Below, one piece after another: positions 42,866 to 51,781 of a DNA stretch of 64,000 bases. The stretch's first letter is position 1. Every line of letters starts with the position of its first letter. This DNA comes from G965216695 sp965216695 (GTDB lineage Bacteria > Pseudomonadota > Gammaproteobacteria > Pseudomonadales > Azotimanducaceae). Under the pieces are notes generated by a model that was given only the letters and a program-made list of their open reading frames with translations, was not told where the DNA came from and ran no database searches. The translations under genes and the position numbers were made by a program. The stretch is from the NCBI GenBank assembly GCA_965216695.1, contig OZ244212.1, positions 1,736,001 through 1,800,000 of the forward strand, given 5' to 3'.

Positions 42866-44896
42866 ATGGCAAATTCAACCCTGATGCCGCCTCTGGTCGG
42901 CGTCATCGGCCTGATCATGGCGTTCGTGATCTACGGTCTGGTCAAACGTTACGACGAAGGGCCGGATAATCTGAAGCGGATCGCCGACGCGATCCATGAA
43001 GGCGCGATGGTCTTCATGCGTCGCGAGTACACCATGCTCGCGGTTTTTGCTGGGGTTCTGATCGTATTACTGTTCATCTCGCTCGGCACCGAAACCGCGC
43101 TCGCGTTCGTAGCCGGCGCTTTGTCGTCTGCCGCAGCCGGCTGGATGGGCATGTACACGGCCACGAAAGCCAACGTTCGTACCACGAACGCCGCCCATAC
43201 TCAGGGCCAGGCCGCCGCGCTGTCCGTGGCTTTCTTCGGCGGCTCCATCATGGGGCTTGCGGTCGCATCGCTCGGCCTGTTGGGTCTTGGCATCGTCTAC
43301 TATTTCTACGGCGGCGACCCGCACACCGCGCACCACATCCACGGTTTCGGCATGGGCGCATCCACGGTCGCCCTGTTCTCCAGGGTAGGCGGCGGAATCT
43401 ACACGAAGAGTGCCGACGTCGGCGCTGACCTCGTGGGCAAGGTCGAAGCTGGGATTCCGGAAGACGATCCACGCAATCCCGGCGTGATCGCGGACAACGT
43501 CGGCGACAACGTTGGCGATGTCGCGGGCATGGGTTCCGACATCTTCGAGTCCTACTGCGGTTCGATGATTGCCACCATCGCCATCGCATCGACGCTCAGC
43601 GTGGCCTACCTGGGCAGCCTGACGCCTGGTATGAGCGAGGGCGACGGCCGCTCCACCCTTATGTTCCTGCCGCTGGCGCTGGCCGCCACCGGGTTGATCT
43701 GCAGCATCATCGGCATCGGCATCGTGCGCAGCCGCTCTGCGTCGAATCCAGCGGTGGCCTTGAGAATCGGCATGATCGCGACGCCCATTCTGTTCATCGC
43801 CGCCGCGTATTTTCTGGTGCAGTCCATGGGCATCAGCAACGCAGTGTGGCTGTCCGTGCTGTTCGGCTCCGTAGGCGGCGTGATTATCGGTCTGGTCACC
43901 GAGTACTACACCAGCTCGAAACCCATCGTACGCATTGCCGAAAGCGGCGAGACCGGCTCCGCGACCGTAATGATCACGGGTCTCGCGGTCGGCATGCAGT
44001 CGGTCGCCATTCCCATTCTCGCGATCTGCGGCATCATCTGGATCAGCACAACACTCGCCGGTCTGTACGGCGTGGGCGTAGCCGCAGTCGGCCTCCTGGC
44101 GACGGTAGGCATGACCATGGCCGTCGACGCCTACGGCCCCGTGGCCGACAACGCCGGCGGTATCGCGGAAATGGGTGGTCTGGGAGAAGAAACCCGCGCC
44201 ATTACCGATTCACTGGACGAACTCGGCAACACCACGGCCGCGATGGGCAAAGGCTTCGCAATCGGCGCCGCCGCACTCGCGGCGCTCGCAATCATTGCGG
44301 CGTACGTCGAAACCATTTCGTACGAGACTGGCGGCAACTTCACATTGCACCTCGGCGACCCGCAGGTACTGATCGGGCTGTTCATCGGCGGGCTCGTACC
44401 CTTTCTGATCGCGAGCATCACCATGACGTCGGTCGGTGACGCCGCAATGGACATGATTCAGGAGATTCGCCGGCAGTTCCGGGAGATTCCAGGTCTCCTG
44501 GAAGGCAACGCAGAACCCGACACCGCCAAATGCATCGACATCGCCACGTCTGCGGCATTGAAGCGCATGCTGCTGCCCGGTGTTATCGCGGTATTCGTGC
44601 CGGTGGGAGTAGGCTTCGGGCTCGGACCTCAAGCACTCGGCGGCACCCTGGGCGGCGGCCTGCTCGGTTGCGTTCTGCTGGCCCTTACCATGGCCAACGC
44701 TGGCGGTGCCTGGGACAACGCCAAGAAGTATGTTGAAAAGGGCAATCTGGGCGGCAAAGGGTCGGACGTTCACGCGGCCACGGTCGTGGGCGACACCGTC
44801 GGCGATCCGTTCAAGGATACCTCCGGTCCCAGCATGAACATTCTGATCAACGTGATGGCGATCGTCAGTCTGGTGATCGCGCCCCTGCTCGTTTAA
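42866..44896 (+). CDS. hppA: Membrane-bound ion-pumping pyrophosphatase (K+-dependent type by motif)
   Basis: 676 aa, about 16 membrane segments. Hydrolyses cytoplasmic PPi and pumps H+ (or Na+). The PPi/Mg site DVGADLVGKVEAGIPEDDP with following NVGDNVGD is intact, as is the second acidic cluster VVGDTVGDPFKDTSGPS near the C-terminus. In GNTTAAMGKGFAIG the residue after T-T is Ala458; K+-independent enzymes have Lys there, so K+ dependence is predicted. Convergent with a PPi-type phosphofructokinase 74 bp away. Confidence 0.95.
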   Translation: MANSTLMPPLVGVIGLIMAFVIYGLVKRYDEGPDNLKRIADAIHEGAMVFMRREYTMLAVFAGVLIVLLFISLGTETALAFVAGALSSAAAGWMGMYTATKANVRTTNAAHTQGQAAALSVAFFGGSIMGLAVASLGLLGLGIVYYFYGGDPHTAHHIHGFGMGASTVALFSRVGGGIYTKSADVGADLVGKVEAGIPEDDPRNPGVIADNVGDNVGDVAGMGSDIFESYCGSMIATIAIASTLSVAYLGSLTPGMSEGDGRSTLMFLPLALAATGLICSIIGIGIVRSRSASNPAVALRIGMIATPILFIAAAYFLVQSMGISNAVWLSVLFGSVGGVIIGLVTEYYTSSKPIVRIAESGETGSATVMITGLAVGMQSVAIPILAICGIIWISTTLAGLYGVGVAAVGLLATVGMTMAVDAYGPVADNAGGIAEMGGLGEETRAITDSLDELGNTTAAMGKGFAIGAAALAALAIIAAYVETISYETGGNFTLHLGDPQVLIGLFIGGLVPFLIASITMTSVGDAAMDMIQEIRRQFREIPGLLEGNAEPDTAKCIDIATSAALKRMLLPGVIAVFVPVGVGFGLGPQALGGTLGGGLLGCVLLALTMANAGGAWDNAKKYVEKGNLGGKGSDVHAATVVGDTVGDPFKDTSGPSMNILINVMAIVSLVIAPLLV

Positions 44897-44934
44897 CCAG
44901 GGGCTATCGAAGCCTGATCAGAGTGTGATCGAAA

Positions 44935-44963
44935 CGCGACGGCGCCGCACCGGCACCGTCGCG
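44935..44963. terminator. Hairpin between convergent hppA and phosphofructokinase genes
   Basis: CGCGACGG (44935-44942) pairs with CCGTCGCG (44956-44963), and inside it GCCG pairs with CGGC around a CAC loop, giving a nearly continuous 12-bp stem. It lies between the two stops and could terminate or protect both transcripts. No T-run is present on either side. Confidence 0.5.
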
Positions 44964-44970
44964 ATCGTTC

Positions 44971-46230
44971 TCAGAGGTCGAACTGGGGCAGCTTCTTCTG
45001 TACCAGGTGGTTCTTCAGCTTCACGTACTGCGGCAACCCGTCGCGATACCAGGGATAGTCTTCGCCGCCAATCAACGGCGCCAGGTACCGTCTGGCTTTC
45101 GCCGTGATCCCGAACCCGTCTGCAGAGATGAAGCTCTTTGGCATCTTGCGTTCCACATTGGCAACGCGCTCCAACGGCACCTCGCCGATCGTCCACCGGT
45201 ACGGCTTGTCACTTTTGCGAACAATGGTGGGCATGACCGCGTTCTTGCCGGCAACCGCAAACTCCACCGCCGCTTTGCCGACCGCATAGGCTTGCTCCAC
45301 GTCCGTGGCTGACGCCAGATGCCGCGCCGCCCGCTGCAGGTAGTCGGCAACGGCCCAGTGATACTTGTACCCGAGCTTGCCTTTGATGAGATTTGCGATG
45401 ACCGGCGCAACGCCGCCGAGCTGCGTGTGCCCGAACGCATCTTTGGATCCGGCGTCGGCCACGAACTTGCCATCTGCGTACTGCGCGCCTTCCGACACCA
45501 CGATCACGCAGTAACCCACCCGCTCCACGACCTGCTCAACTTTCTCCAGAAAACGCGCGTCGTCGAACGGCACCTCAGGCAGCAGAATGATGTGCGGCGC
45601 ATCGTCACGATCGACTTTCGCAAGACCGGCCGCAGCGGCAATCCACCCGGCATGTCGGCCCATCACCTCCAGCACGAAGACCTTCGTGGATGTCTCGCAC
45701 ATGGACGCCACATCCAACGCCGCTTCGCGGGTGGAGATGGCCACATACTTGGCTACCGAGCCGAAACCCGGACAGCAATCCGTATGCGGCAGATCGTTGT
45801 CCACGGTCTTGGGTATGCCGATGCATGTGATCGGGTAGCCCAGCCGCGACGCCAGCTGCGAGACCTTGTGCGCGGTGTCCTGGGAATCGCCGCCGCCGTT
45901 GTAGAAAAAATAGCCGATGTCATGCGCACGAAACACGTCGATCAACCGTTGGTACTCGCGCTCGTTCTCTTCGAGCGAGCGTAACTTGTAGCGGCAGGAG
46001 CCGAACGCGCCGCTGGGCGTGAAACGCAATCCGGCGATCGTCTTCGGCGTCTCTCGGCTGGTATCGATCAGCTCTTCGTGCAATGCACCCAGAATGCCGT
46101 TGCGCCCGGCAAACACTTTGCCGATCTTAGTCTTGTGCTGTTTCGCCGTTTCGATGACGCCACATGCGGTTGCGTTGATAACCGCAGTGACACCACCGGA
46201 TTGAGCGTAGAACGCATTGCGTCGTGCCAT
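44971..46230 (-). CDS. pfp: 6-phosphofructokinase, pyrophosphate-dependent type
   Basis: 419 aa from the ATG at 46230. Reversible phosphorylation of fructose 6-phosphate with PPi is predicted. The loop GGGDS (residues 112-116) has Asp where ATP enzymes have the Gly of GGDGS, and PKTVDND (140-146) has the Lys typical of PPi enzymes. The third loop residue is Gly rather than Asp, a variant worth noting. GRHAGWIAAAAGLA and the C-terminal QRAARHLAS segment fit the family. Methanotrophs and other bacteria keep such genes next to a membrane pyrophosphatase gene, as here. Confidence 0.88.
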   Translation of the reverse strand: MARRNAFYAQSGGVTAVINATACGVIETAKQHKTKIGKVFAGRNGILGALHEELIDTSRETPKTIAGLRFTPSGAFGSCRYKLRSLEENEREYQRLIDVFRAHDIGYFFYNGGGDSQDTAHKVSQLASRLGYPITCIGIPKTVDNDLPHTDCCPGFGSVAKYVAISTREAALDVASMCETSTKVFVLEVMGRHAGWIAAAAGLAKVDRDDAPHIILLPEVPFDDARFLEKVEQVVERVGYCVIVVSEGAQYADGKFVADAGSKDAFGHTQLGGVAPVIANLIKGKLGYKYHWAVADYLQRAARHLASATDVEQAYAVGKAAVEFAVAGKNAVMPTIVRKSDKPYRWTIGEVPLERVANVERKMPKSFISADGFGITAKARRYLAPLIGGEDYPWYRDGLPQYVKLKNHLVQKKLPQFDL

Positions 46231-46372
46231 TGTCAACCGTTTCGAAGTCTGGGTGGAATACGATCATTGTCCGCGATACGCACAATCTGTGCGACAATTT
46301 CTGTTCCATTTCGTGAAACCAGCGTCCTGCCGCCACACACGCGTGACAGCTATCGTCCATCTTTATTGGCAG

Positions 46373-46861
46373 ATGTGTCTGTTGAGGGGCAACCCCGGCC
46401 TGCTCCCCAACGACATCCGTTTCGTTGTGCTCACGTTCATGGCAAACGTGGCTGTCACGATGCTGTGCGTGAGTCTATTACCGGATACAGGCGAGACGCG
46501 CTGGAGCAGCGCCCAGTACTTCACCGCAGTCTGTATACAACATGCCGTCAGCGCCGCGTTGATCTTTGCGACGCTGTCATCCCGCGGGCACGCCTCCCGG
46601 TTCCCCGCCACCATGTCCGCAATATTCGGCTGCGACATACTGCTGACCGTAATCGCGACCGCGCTGTTCGGGGGTTACTTTTCGATCATCGGTGCAGAAC
46701 CCAGCGAAGCGATCACCATAACGCTGCTGCTTTGGAGCGTGCTCGTGAACGGGAACGTGCTGGCGCGGGCACTCGCAATGCCACTGCTTGTAGGCGTGGT
46801 CGTCGCTTTCGCAACGCTCCTGGTGGCGGCATCCACCGGCCAGATCGTGGTTAACCGTTGA
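46373..46861 (+). CDS. Small membrane protein of unknown function upstream of mpl
   Basis: 162 aa from the ATG at 46373; the frame is open back to 46217, into the start of the divergent phosphofructokinase, and a GTG at 46343 is another option. Four hydrophobic segments are visible, e.g. FVVLTFMANVAVTMLCVSLL, CDILLTVIATALFGGYF, ITLLLWSVLVNGNVLA and MPLLVGVVVAFATLLVAA. No family recognised. The stop overlaps the mpl start codon (TTGA), so it is co-translated with mpl. Confidence 0.65.
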   Translation: MCLLRGNPGLLPNDIRFVVLTFMANVAVTMLCVSLLPDTGETRWSSAQYFTAVCIQHAVSAALIFATLSSRGHASRFPATMSAIFGCDILLTVIATALFGGYFSIIGAEPSEAITITLLLWSVLVNGNVLARALAMPLLVGVVVAFATLLVAASTGQIVVNR

Positions 46862-48255
46862 CCGCACATCACTACTTCTTGGGAATCGGCGGCACCCTGA
46901 TGGGCAGCCTCGCACAGCTCGCAAAAGCCAGCGGTTTGCGCGTGAGCGGATCGGACAATGCGATCTACCCGCCCATGTCGGATCAACTTGCCGCCGCCGG
47001 AATTCAAGTGTTCGAAGGCTTCGATCCGGCACAGCTCCAACCCGCACCCGACATGGTTGTTCTGGGCAACGCCAAGCTTCCCCGCGGCCATCCCGGTGTG
47101 GAATACATCCTGCGCGAACGCATTCCGTTCATGTCCGGCGCGCAGTGGCTGGCGACCCAGATTTTGCACGACCGCTGGGTCCTGGCGGTAACCGGTACGC
47201 ACGGCAAAACCACCACCACCAGCATGTTGGCATGGATTCTCGAACACGCGGGCCTCGAACCCGGCTATCTGATCGGCGGCGTCCCCGGAAACTTCGAACA
47301 CTCGGCGCGGCTCGGCAGCAGCGCGTTCTTCGTAGTGGAAGCCGACGAGTACGATACGTCGTACTTCGACCGCCGCGCAAAATTCGTCCACTATCAACCA
47401 CGAACGCTTATCATCAATAACCTGGAATACGATCACGCCGACATCTATTCCGATCTGAAAGCCATTCAGCAACAGTTCAACCACCTGCTACGCACAGTTC
47501 CTGACAACGGCCTGATCATTGCGCCGAGCGACGACGACGCAGTGAACGACGTGCTACAGACCGGATGCTGGACACCGGTCGCGCGCGTCGGCGACGATGC
47601 GCCCCGTCTGCCCATTGATCAAGACACGGGCGACTTATGGTCTGCGGAAGAGGTGTCTTCCGACGCCAGTGAATTCGACATAGAACTCAACGGCACCCGC
47701 GTGGGACACGTCGCCTGGCAACAGATGGGCCAACACAACGTGCGCAACGCGTTGAATGCGGTGGCCGCGGCCCATCACGTTGGCGTTCTGCCGGAGACCG
47801 CGGTGTCCGCCCTTGGCACGTTCACCGGCGTCAAACGCCGGATGGAGCTGATTCACGACGCAGAGGGCGTACGTGTTTACGATGATTTCGCGCATCATCC
47901 AACCGCAATCCGGAAGACGCTGGAAGGATTGCGCCGCGCGGTGCACAACGATGAGATCGTTGCAGTGATCGAACCGCGTTCTCACACGATGAGCCTCGGC
48001 ACGCTTCGCCACGATCTCACCACGTGCTGTGCCGCCGCCGATCGTGTGATCTGGTTTCGCGGCGACAACATCCGCTGGGACCTGAATGAGGTGGTGCAGG
48101 AATGCGTGGTAGAGGCCTCCATGTTCGACGACCTGGACAAGCTGATCGAACACCTCGCAACCCTGCCGCCTAAACCGCGGCACATTGTACTGATGAGCAA
48201 CGGCGCCTTCGGAGGGATCCACCAAGCTCTCCCGGAACGCCTCAAGCAACGTTAA
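46858..48255 (+). CDS. mpl: UDP-MurNAc:L-alanyl-gamma-D-glutamyl-meso-diaminopimelate ligase (murein peptide ligase)
   Basis: Reattaches recycled tripeptide to UDP-MurNAc. It is 465 aa with TTG start at 46858 overlapping the previous stop. Mur-ligase features are the N-terminal FLGIGGTLMGSLAQLAK, the ATP loop GTHGKTTTTSM, EADEYDTSYFDRR (typical of Mpl), the HNVRNALNAVAAA segment and DDFAHHPTAI. Together with amgK and murU elsewhere in the window, both sugar and peptide arms of cell-wall recycling are present. Confidence 0.95.
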   Translation: MTAHHYFLGIGGTLMGSLAQLAKASGLRVSGSDNAIYPPMSDQLAAAGIQVFEGFDPAQLQPAPDMVVLGNAKLPRGHPGVEYILRERIPFMSGAQWLATQILHDRWVLAVTGTHGKTTTTSMLAWILEHAGLEPGYLIGGVPGNFEHSARLGSSAFFVVEADEYDTSYFDRRAKFVHYQPRTLIINNLEYDHADIYSDLKAIQQQFNHLLRTVPDNGLIIAPSDDDAVNDVLQTGCWTPVARVGDDAPRLPIDQDTGDLWSAEEVSSDASEFDIELNGTRVGHVAWQQMGQHNVRNALNAVAAAHHVGVLPETAVSALGTFTGVKRRMELIHDAEGVRVYDDFAHHPTAIRKTLEGLRRAVHNDEIVAVIEPRSHTMSLGTLRHDLTTCCAAADRVIWFRGDNIRWDLNEVVQECVVEASMFDDLDKLIEHLATLPPKPRHIVLMSNGAFGGIHQALPERLKQR

Positions 48256-48293
48256 AATCGCACAACTCGAGCAGAAGCCGGAAGGGAGAAACC

Positions 48294-49238
48294 ATGAAGA
48301 TCAGATTCGCAGCCTGCGTAGGCCTTGCAGCCCTCGTACTCGTACCCGCACACAGCGCCCTCGCAGACGACTGGTATCCGTCGAAGTACGGCGAGGATGA
48401 TACGCTCGGCGCCATCAACAACCTGTCCGAAAAGAAGGTGCGCCAGGCAGCGAAGCTGGTAACGAAGGGCAAGACCTATCGTCTTGGCGTGGTTACGGGG
48501 CGAGAGTCGCCCGCGTATCCGCCGCGGCAATATTCCATGACCATTCTGCAGCTCGACGACGGCACAGGTACGCCCCTCGGCAGTAACGAGGCAACCGGCA
48601 ATGACGACCTGATGACGCTGTGGATGGGCATCGGCAGCCAGATCGACGGCCTGGGACACATGGGCATCAAGCACGTGTACTACAACGGCAACCGTGCCGA
48701 AGACTTCATCGTGCCCACCGGATTGACGAAACTCGGCATCGAGGCCCTGCCGCCGATCGTATCGCGCGCTGTGCTGCTGAATATGGCCAAACACTTCGAC
48801 AAACCGCGTCTGGAAGCCGGCACCGCGTTCAACCGCAAGGAAATCGAAGCTGCAGCGAAGGCACAGAAAGTTCGAATCGAATCGGGGGACGTGGTGCTGT
48901 TCCACACCGGTTGGCTGGATATGGCAGATACCGATCCCGTGGCTTTCATGGCCGGGCAACCCGGACTGGGCCTCGACGGCGCGCGCTATCTGGCGGAACT
49001 CGGCGTAGTGGCCGTGGGCGCAGACAACTGGGCACTGGAGGTGCTGCCGTCCGAGGATCCGGAGAAAGCATTCCCCGTACACCCGGAGTTGTTGGCGAAG
49101 AACGGTGTTTACATTCTGGAGAACATGGACACCCGCGGTCTCGCGGCCGATGACGTAACCGAGTTTCTCTTCGTACTCGGCCAGCCCCGGTTTGAAGGTG
49201 CCGTACAGGCCGTGATCAATCCCGTCGCCATCCGCTGA
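48294..49238 (+). CDS. Secreted cyclase-family protein (kynurenine formamidase/isatin hydrolase fold)
   Basis: 314 aa with a clear signal peptide (cleavage after A-L-A, residue 24). The metal-binding region reads GSQIDGLGHMG: the usual H-x-G-T-H-x-D has Gln at the second His position, a variation found in one branch of the family. FHTGWLDM and VGADNWALE are further conserved stretches. A metal-dependent hydrolase in the periplasm is likely; the substrate is unknown. A ribosome site GGAAGGGAG precedes the ATG. Confidence 0.75.
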   Translation: MKIRFAACVGLAALVLVPAHSALADDWYPSKYGEDDTLGAINNLSEKKVRQAAKLVTKGKTYRLGVVTGRESPAYPPRQYSMTILQLDDGTGTPLGSNEATGNDDLMTLWMGIGSQIDGLGHMGIKHVYYNGNRAEDFIVPTGLTKLGIEALPPIVSRAVLLNMAKHFDKPRLEAGTAFNRKEIEAAAKAQKVRIESGDVVLFHTGWLDMADTDPVAFMAGQPGLGLDGARYLAELGVVAVGADNWALEVLPSEDPEKAFPVHPELLAKNGVYILENMDTRGLAADDVTEFLFVLGQPRFEGAVQAVINPVAIR

Positions 49239-49246
49239 CCCGCATC

Positions 49247-49942
49247 GTGCTTCACCGGCCCCTATGGATCCACTGCGTTGCCGTGGTTGCGATCGCAACC
49301 GTCACTGCGTGTTCGGACGCAACCGACGGCGGCGACGCAACTGCGACGCCCGCCCCAGCCGACGCAACGAACGCATCAACCGAAACGCTGTATGCGCAGC
49401 CACCCTCAGGATGGGTGGAAGGTCTGGCGACCGCAACCGCGGCACTGCGGCGCGTGGAATATCATCCCGAACCCAATCCGCACTCCGAGCGCGTTGTGTT
49501 CGAATCCTATCCGGCGCCGGATCTACCCGATCCCATCCAGTTTCTGGAGACCCTGGTGAGCGAAGGCAAGGATCGCTGCGCACCGCACGAGGACGTCAAC
49601 GTATCGTCCGGATACGAGAACAATTACGCCACATCCGTCCGGTTGATGATCTGCCACCAGAGCAAGGCGACCGGAAAGGGCAAGGTGACGATGGCAAAGG
49701 CGATTCGGGGAAACGACTACTTCTATTCGATTGTGCGCGAACGCGGTTTTGATGTTGCCGACGACTTAACCGGAGATCCGGCAGGAAGCCCGAGTGGCGA
49801 TCCGAACGGCGACCCGGGTAACGGCGCGCCCCCGCTGTCGCCGAAAGAAACCGCGGTGTGGGCCGCCTATCTGCGCGGGATTCATGTCTGCGATTCCGAA
49901 AGATCGGAGCACCCCTGCAAATCGCAGGACCCGCCGTCGTAG
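49247..49942 (+). CDS. Putative lipoprotein of unknown function
   Basis: 231 aa, GTG start at 49247, 8 nt after the cyclase gene. A hydrophobic leader ends in V-T-A-C (Cys22), followed by an Ala/Thr/Asp-rich spacer. The central domain (about residues 45-165) contains two cysteines and no recognisable motif. A Gly-Asp-Pro-rich stretch (GDPAGSPSGDPNGDP) precedes the C-terminal segment, which has two more cysteines. It may be exported and work with the secreted cyclase-family enzyme, by position only. Confidence 0.6.
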   Translation: MLHRPLWIHCVAVVAIATVTACSDATDGGDATATPAPADATNASTETLYAQPPSGWVEGLATATAALRRVEYHPEPNPHSERVVFESYPAPDLPDPIQFLETLVSEGKDRCAPHEDVNVSSGYENNYATSVRLMICHQSKATGKGKVTMAKAIRGNDYFYSIVRERGFDVADDLTGDPAGSPSGDPNGDPGNGAPPLSPKETAVWAAYLRGIHVCDSERSEHPCKSQDPPS

Positions 49943-50001
49943 GATGCGTTAGCCGCGTGGCCACATAGTCAGAAGGTTTGGGGCCATTAGCTTCGGGACC
50001 G

Positions 50002-51750
50002 TTAGATTCGCGGTTCGAAACTCACCGCATCGCCACCCATCGTAGCCGCGCTGGGCGCAGCAATCCCCGTTTCGATCGACGCACAGCGCGGCAGCAACCG
50101 CGCGAAGTAGAATTCAGCCACGGCACGTTTGTCGCGCCCGAAGGCATCGTCTCCGGCAACCTCGTCCATGCGCGACCATAACCACGCGTATACCGTCAGG
50201 CCCACCAGATCCAGGTAGTCGACCGATGCCGCACCTGCGAGATCCGGGTCTGCGCTGCTGCGTTCAACCAGGCTCATAGTTACCCGTTGCAGGCGGTCGC
50301 ACGCGTCTAAAACCGCTGCACCAAAACGTTTCGAACCGGGTTCAGCGCGCATTCGCTCGAGCAGGTGGCCCAGGGTTTCGCCGCCGTCACGCAAAACCTT
50401 ACGTGTGATCAGATCGAGTGCCTGAACACCGTTGGTGCCTTCGTAGATCTGACCGATCCGCGCATCCCGCACGATCTGCTCCACGCCCCACTCTTTAATA
50501 TAGCCATGGCCGCCGTAGATCTGCTGTGCGAGCACCGCTGCCTCGAAACCACGGTCGGTAAGGAAGGCTTTCGCGACCGGTGTCAGCAACTGCGCCAGGC
50601 GTTCCGCCGCCGGATCATCGTTGTGTTTTGCAAGGTCCAACTGATGGCCGACGAACACCGCGAAGGCCCGACCGCCTTCTGCAAACGCTCGCTGCGTCAG
50701 CAACATCCGGCGCACGTCCGGATGTACCGTCAATGGATCCGCCGGTCCGGAAACATTCAGCGGTCCCGAGGGCGCGCGCCCCTGTAGCCGGTCGTTAGCG
50801 TACGCCGCCGCACGCTGATACGACAGCTCGTTGGCCCCGAGCCCCTGCAGCCCCACCGAGAGCCGTTCGTAGTTCATCATCGTGAACATCGCTGCCAGGC
50901 CCTGGTTCGCCTCGCCCAGAAGATAACCGGTAGCTCCGTCGTAGTTGATCACAGACGTCGCGCTGCCGTTGATACCCATCTTGTGTTCGATCGACCCGCT
51001 GGTAAACCCGTTGCGCTGGCCCGGATTGCCCCCGTCATCCGGCAGAAACTTAGGCACGATGAACAACGATATTCCACGTGATCCGGATGGTGCATCCGGC
51101 AACCGCGCGAGCGTCAGGTGGACGATGTTCTCGGCCAGATCATGCTCGCCGCTCGTGATGAAAATCTTGGTGCCCGTCATCGCGTAGGTGCCGTCAGACT
51201 GCGGTTGGGCGCGGGTTCGAAGCAGCCCCAGATCAGTGCCCGCGTGCGCTTCGGTGAGGGCCATCGCGCCGGACCACTGCCCGCTGTACAGCTTCGGCAG
51301 ATACAACGCCTTCTGCTCGGCGGTGCCATGCGCGTCGATACAGATCGATGCCCCGACCGACAACGTGCCGTACAGGTAAAGGGCCGTGTTCGCACCCCAG
51401 AACATTTCCTCTACCACGCAAGCGACCGACTTCGGCATGCCCTGGCCCTCGAACTCGGGATTGCCGGACAGACCGAGCCAACCGCCGTCAGCCAGCGCGC
51501 GATAACCGCCCGCGAAACCGTCCGGCGTGCGCACTTCGCCGTCTTGCCACGTGCAGCCCTCGGCATCACCAATCTGATTCACGGGAGCCAGCGCATTTCG
51601 GGCGACTTTGCCCGCTTCCTCCACGACTGCCGCAACCAGATCCGCCGAGACCTCGGCCAACGAAGGAATGTTTGACCAATCCCCGGGCAAGTCGAAGAGC
51701 CGGTTCAGCACAAACTCGGCGTCCGCGGACGGCGGTGCGTATTCGATCAT
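50002..51750 (-). CDS. Acyl-CoA dehydrogenase, long form with C-terminal extension (DmdC/FadE-like)
   Basis: 582 aa. N-terminal ACAD_N, then TEAHAGTDLGLLRTRA (FAD/substrate region) and FITSGEHDLAENIVH. QIYGGHGYIKEWGVEQ with VRDARIGQIYEGTNGVQ contains the catalytic-type Glu of YEGT. The C-terminal 120 residues match the extra domain of the 590-600 aa class that includes 3-methylmercaptopropionyl-CoA dehydrogenase DmdC. The protein is a clear paralogue of its upstream neighbour; the acyl-CoA used cannot be told. Confidence 0.88.
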   Translation of the reverse strand: MIEYAPPSADAEFVLNRLFDLPGDWSNIPSLAEVSADLVAAVVEEAGKVARNALAPVNQIGDAEGCTWQDGEVRTPDGFAGGYRALADGGWLGLSGNPEFEGQGMPKSVACVVEEMFWGANTALYLYGTLSVGASICIDAHGTAEQKALYLPKLYSGQWSGAMALTEAHAGTDLGLLRTRAQPQSDGTYAMTGTKIFITSGEHDLAENIVHLTLARLPDAPSGSRGISLFIVPKFLPDDGGNPGQRNGFTSGSIEHKMGINGSATSVINYDGATGYLLGEANQGLAAMFTMMNYERLSVGLQGLGANELSYQRAAAYANDRLQGRAPSGPLNVSGPADPLTVHPDVRRMLLTQRAFAEGGRAFAVFVGHQLDLAKHNDDPAAERLAQLLTPVAKAFLTDRGFEAAVLAQQIYGGHGYIKEWGVEQIVRDARIGQIYEGTNGVQALDLITRKVLRDGGETLGHLLERMRAEPGSKRFGAAVLDACDRLQRVTMSLVERSSADPDLAGAASVDYLDLVGLTVYAWLWSRMDEVAGDDAFGRDKRAVAEFYFARLLPRCASIETGIAAPSAATMGGDAVSFEPRI

Positions 51751-51781
51751 CGTGTCCTCTCTGTTCGGCGCCAGCCCTGCG

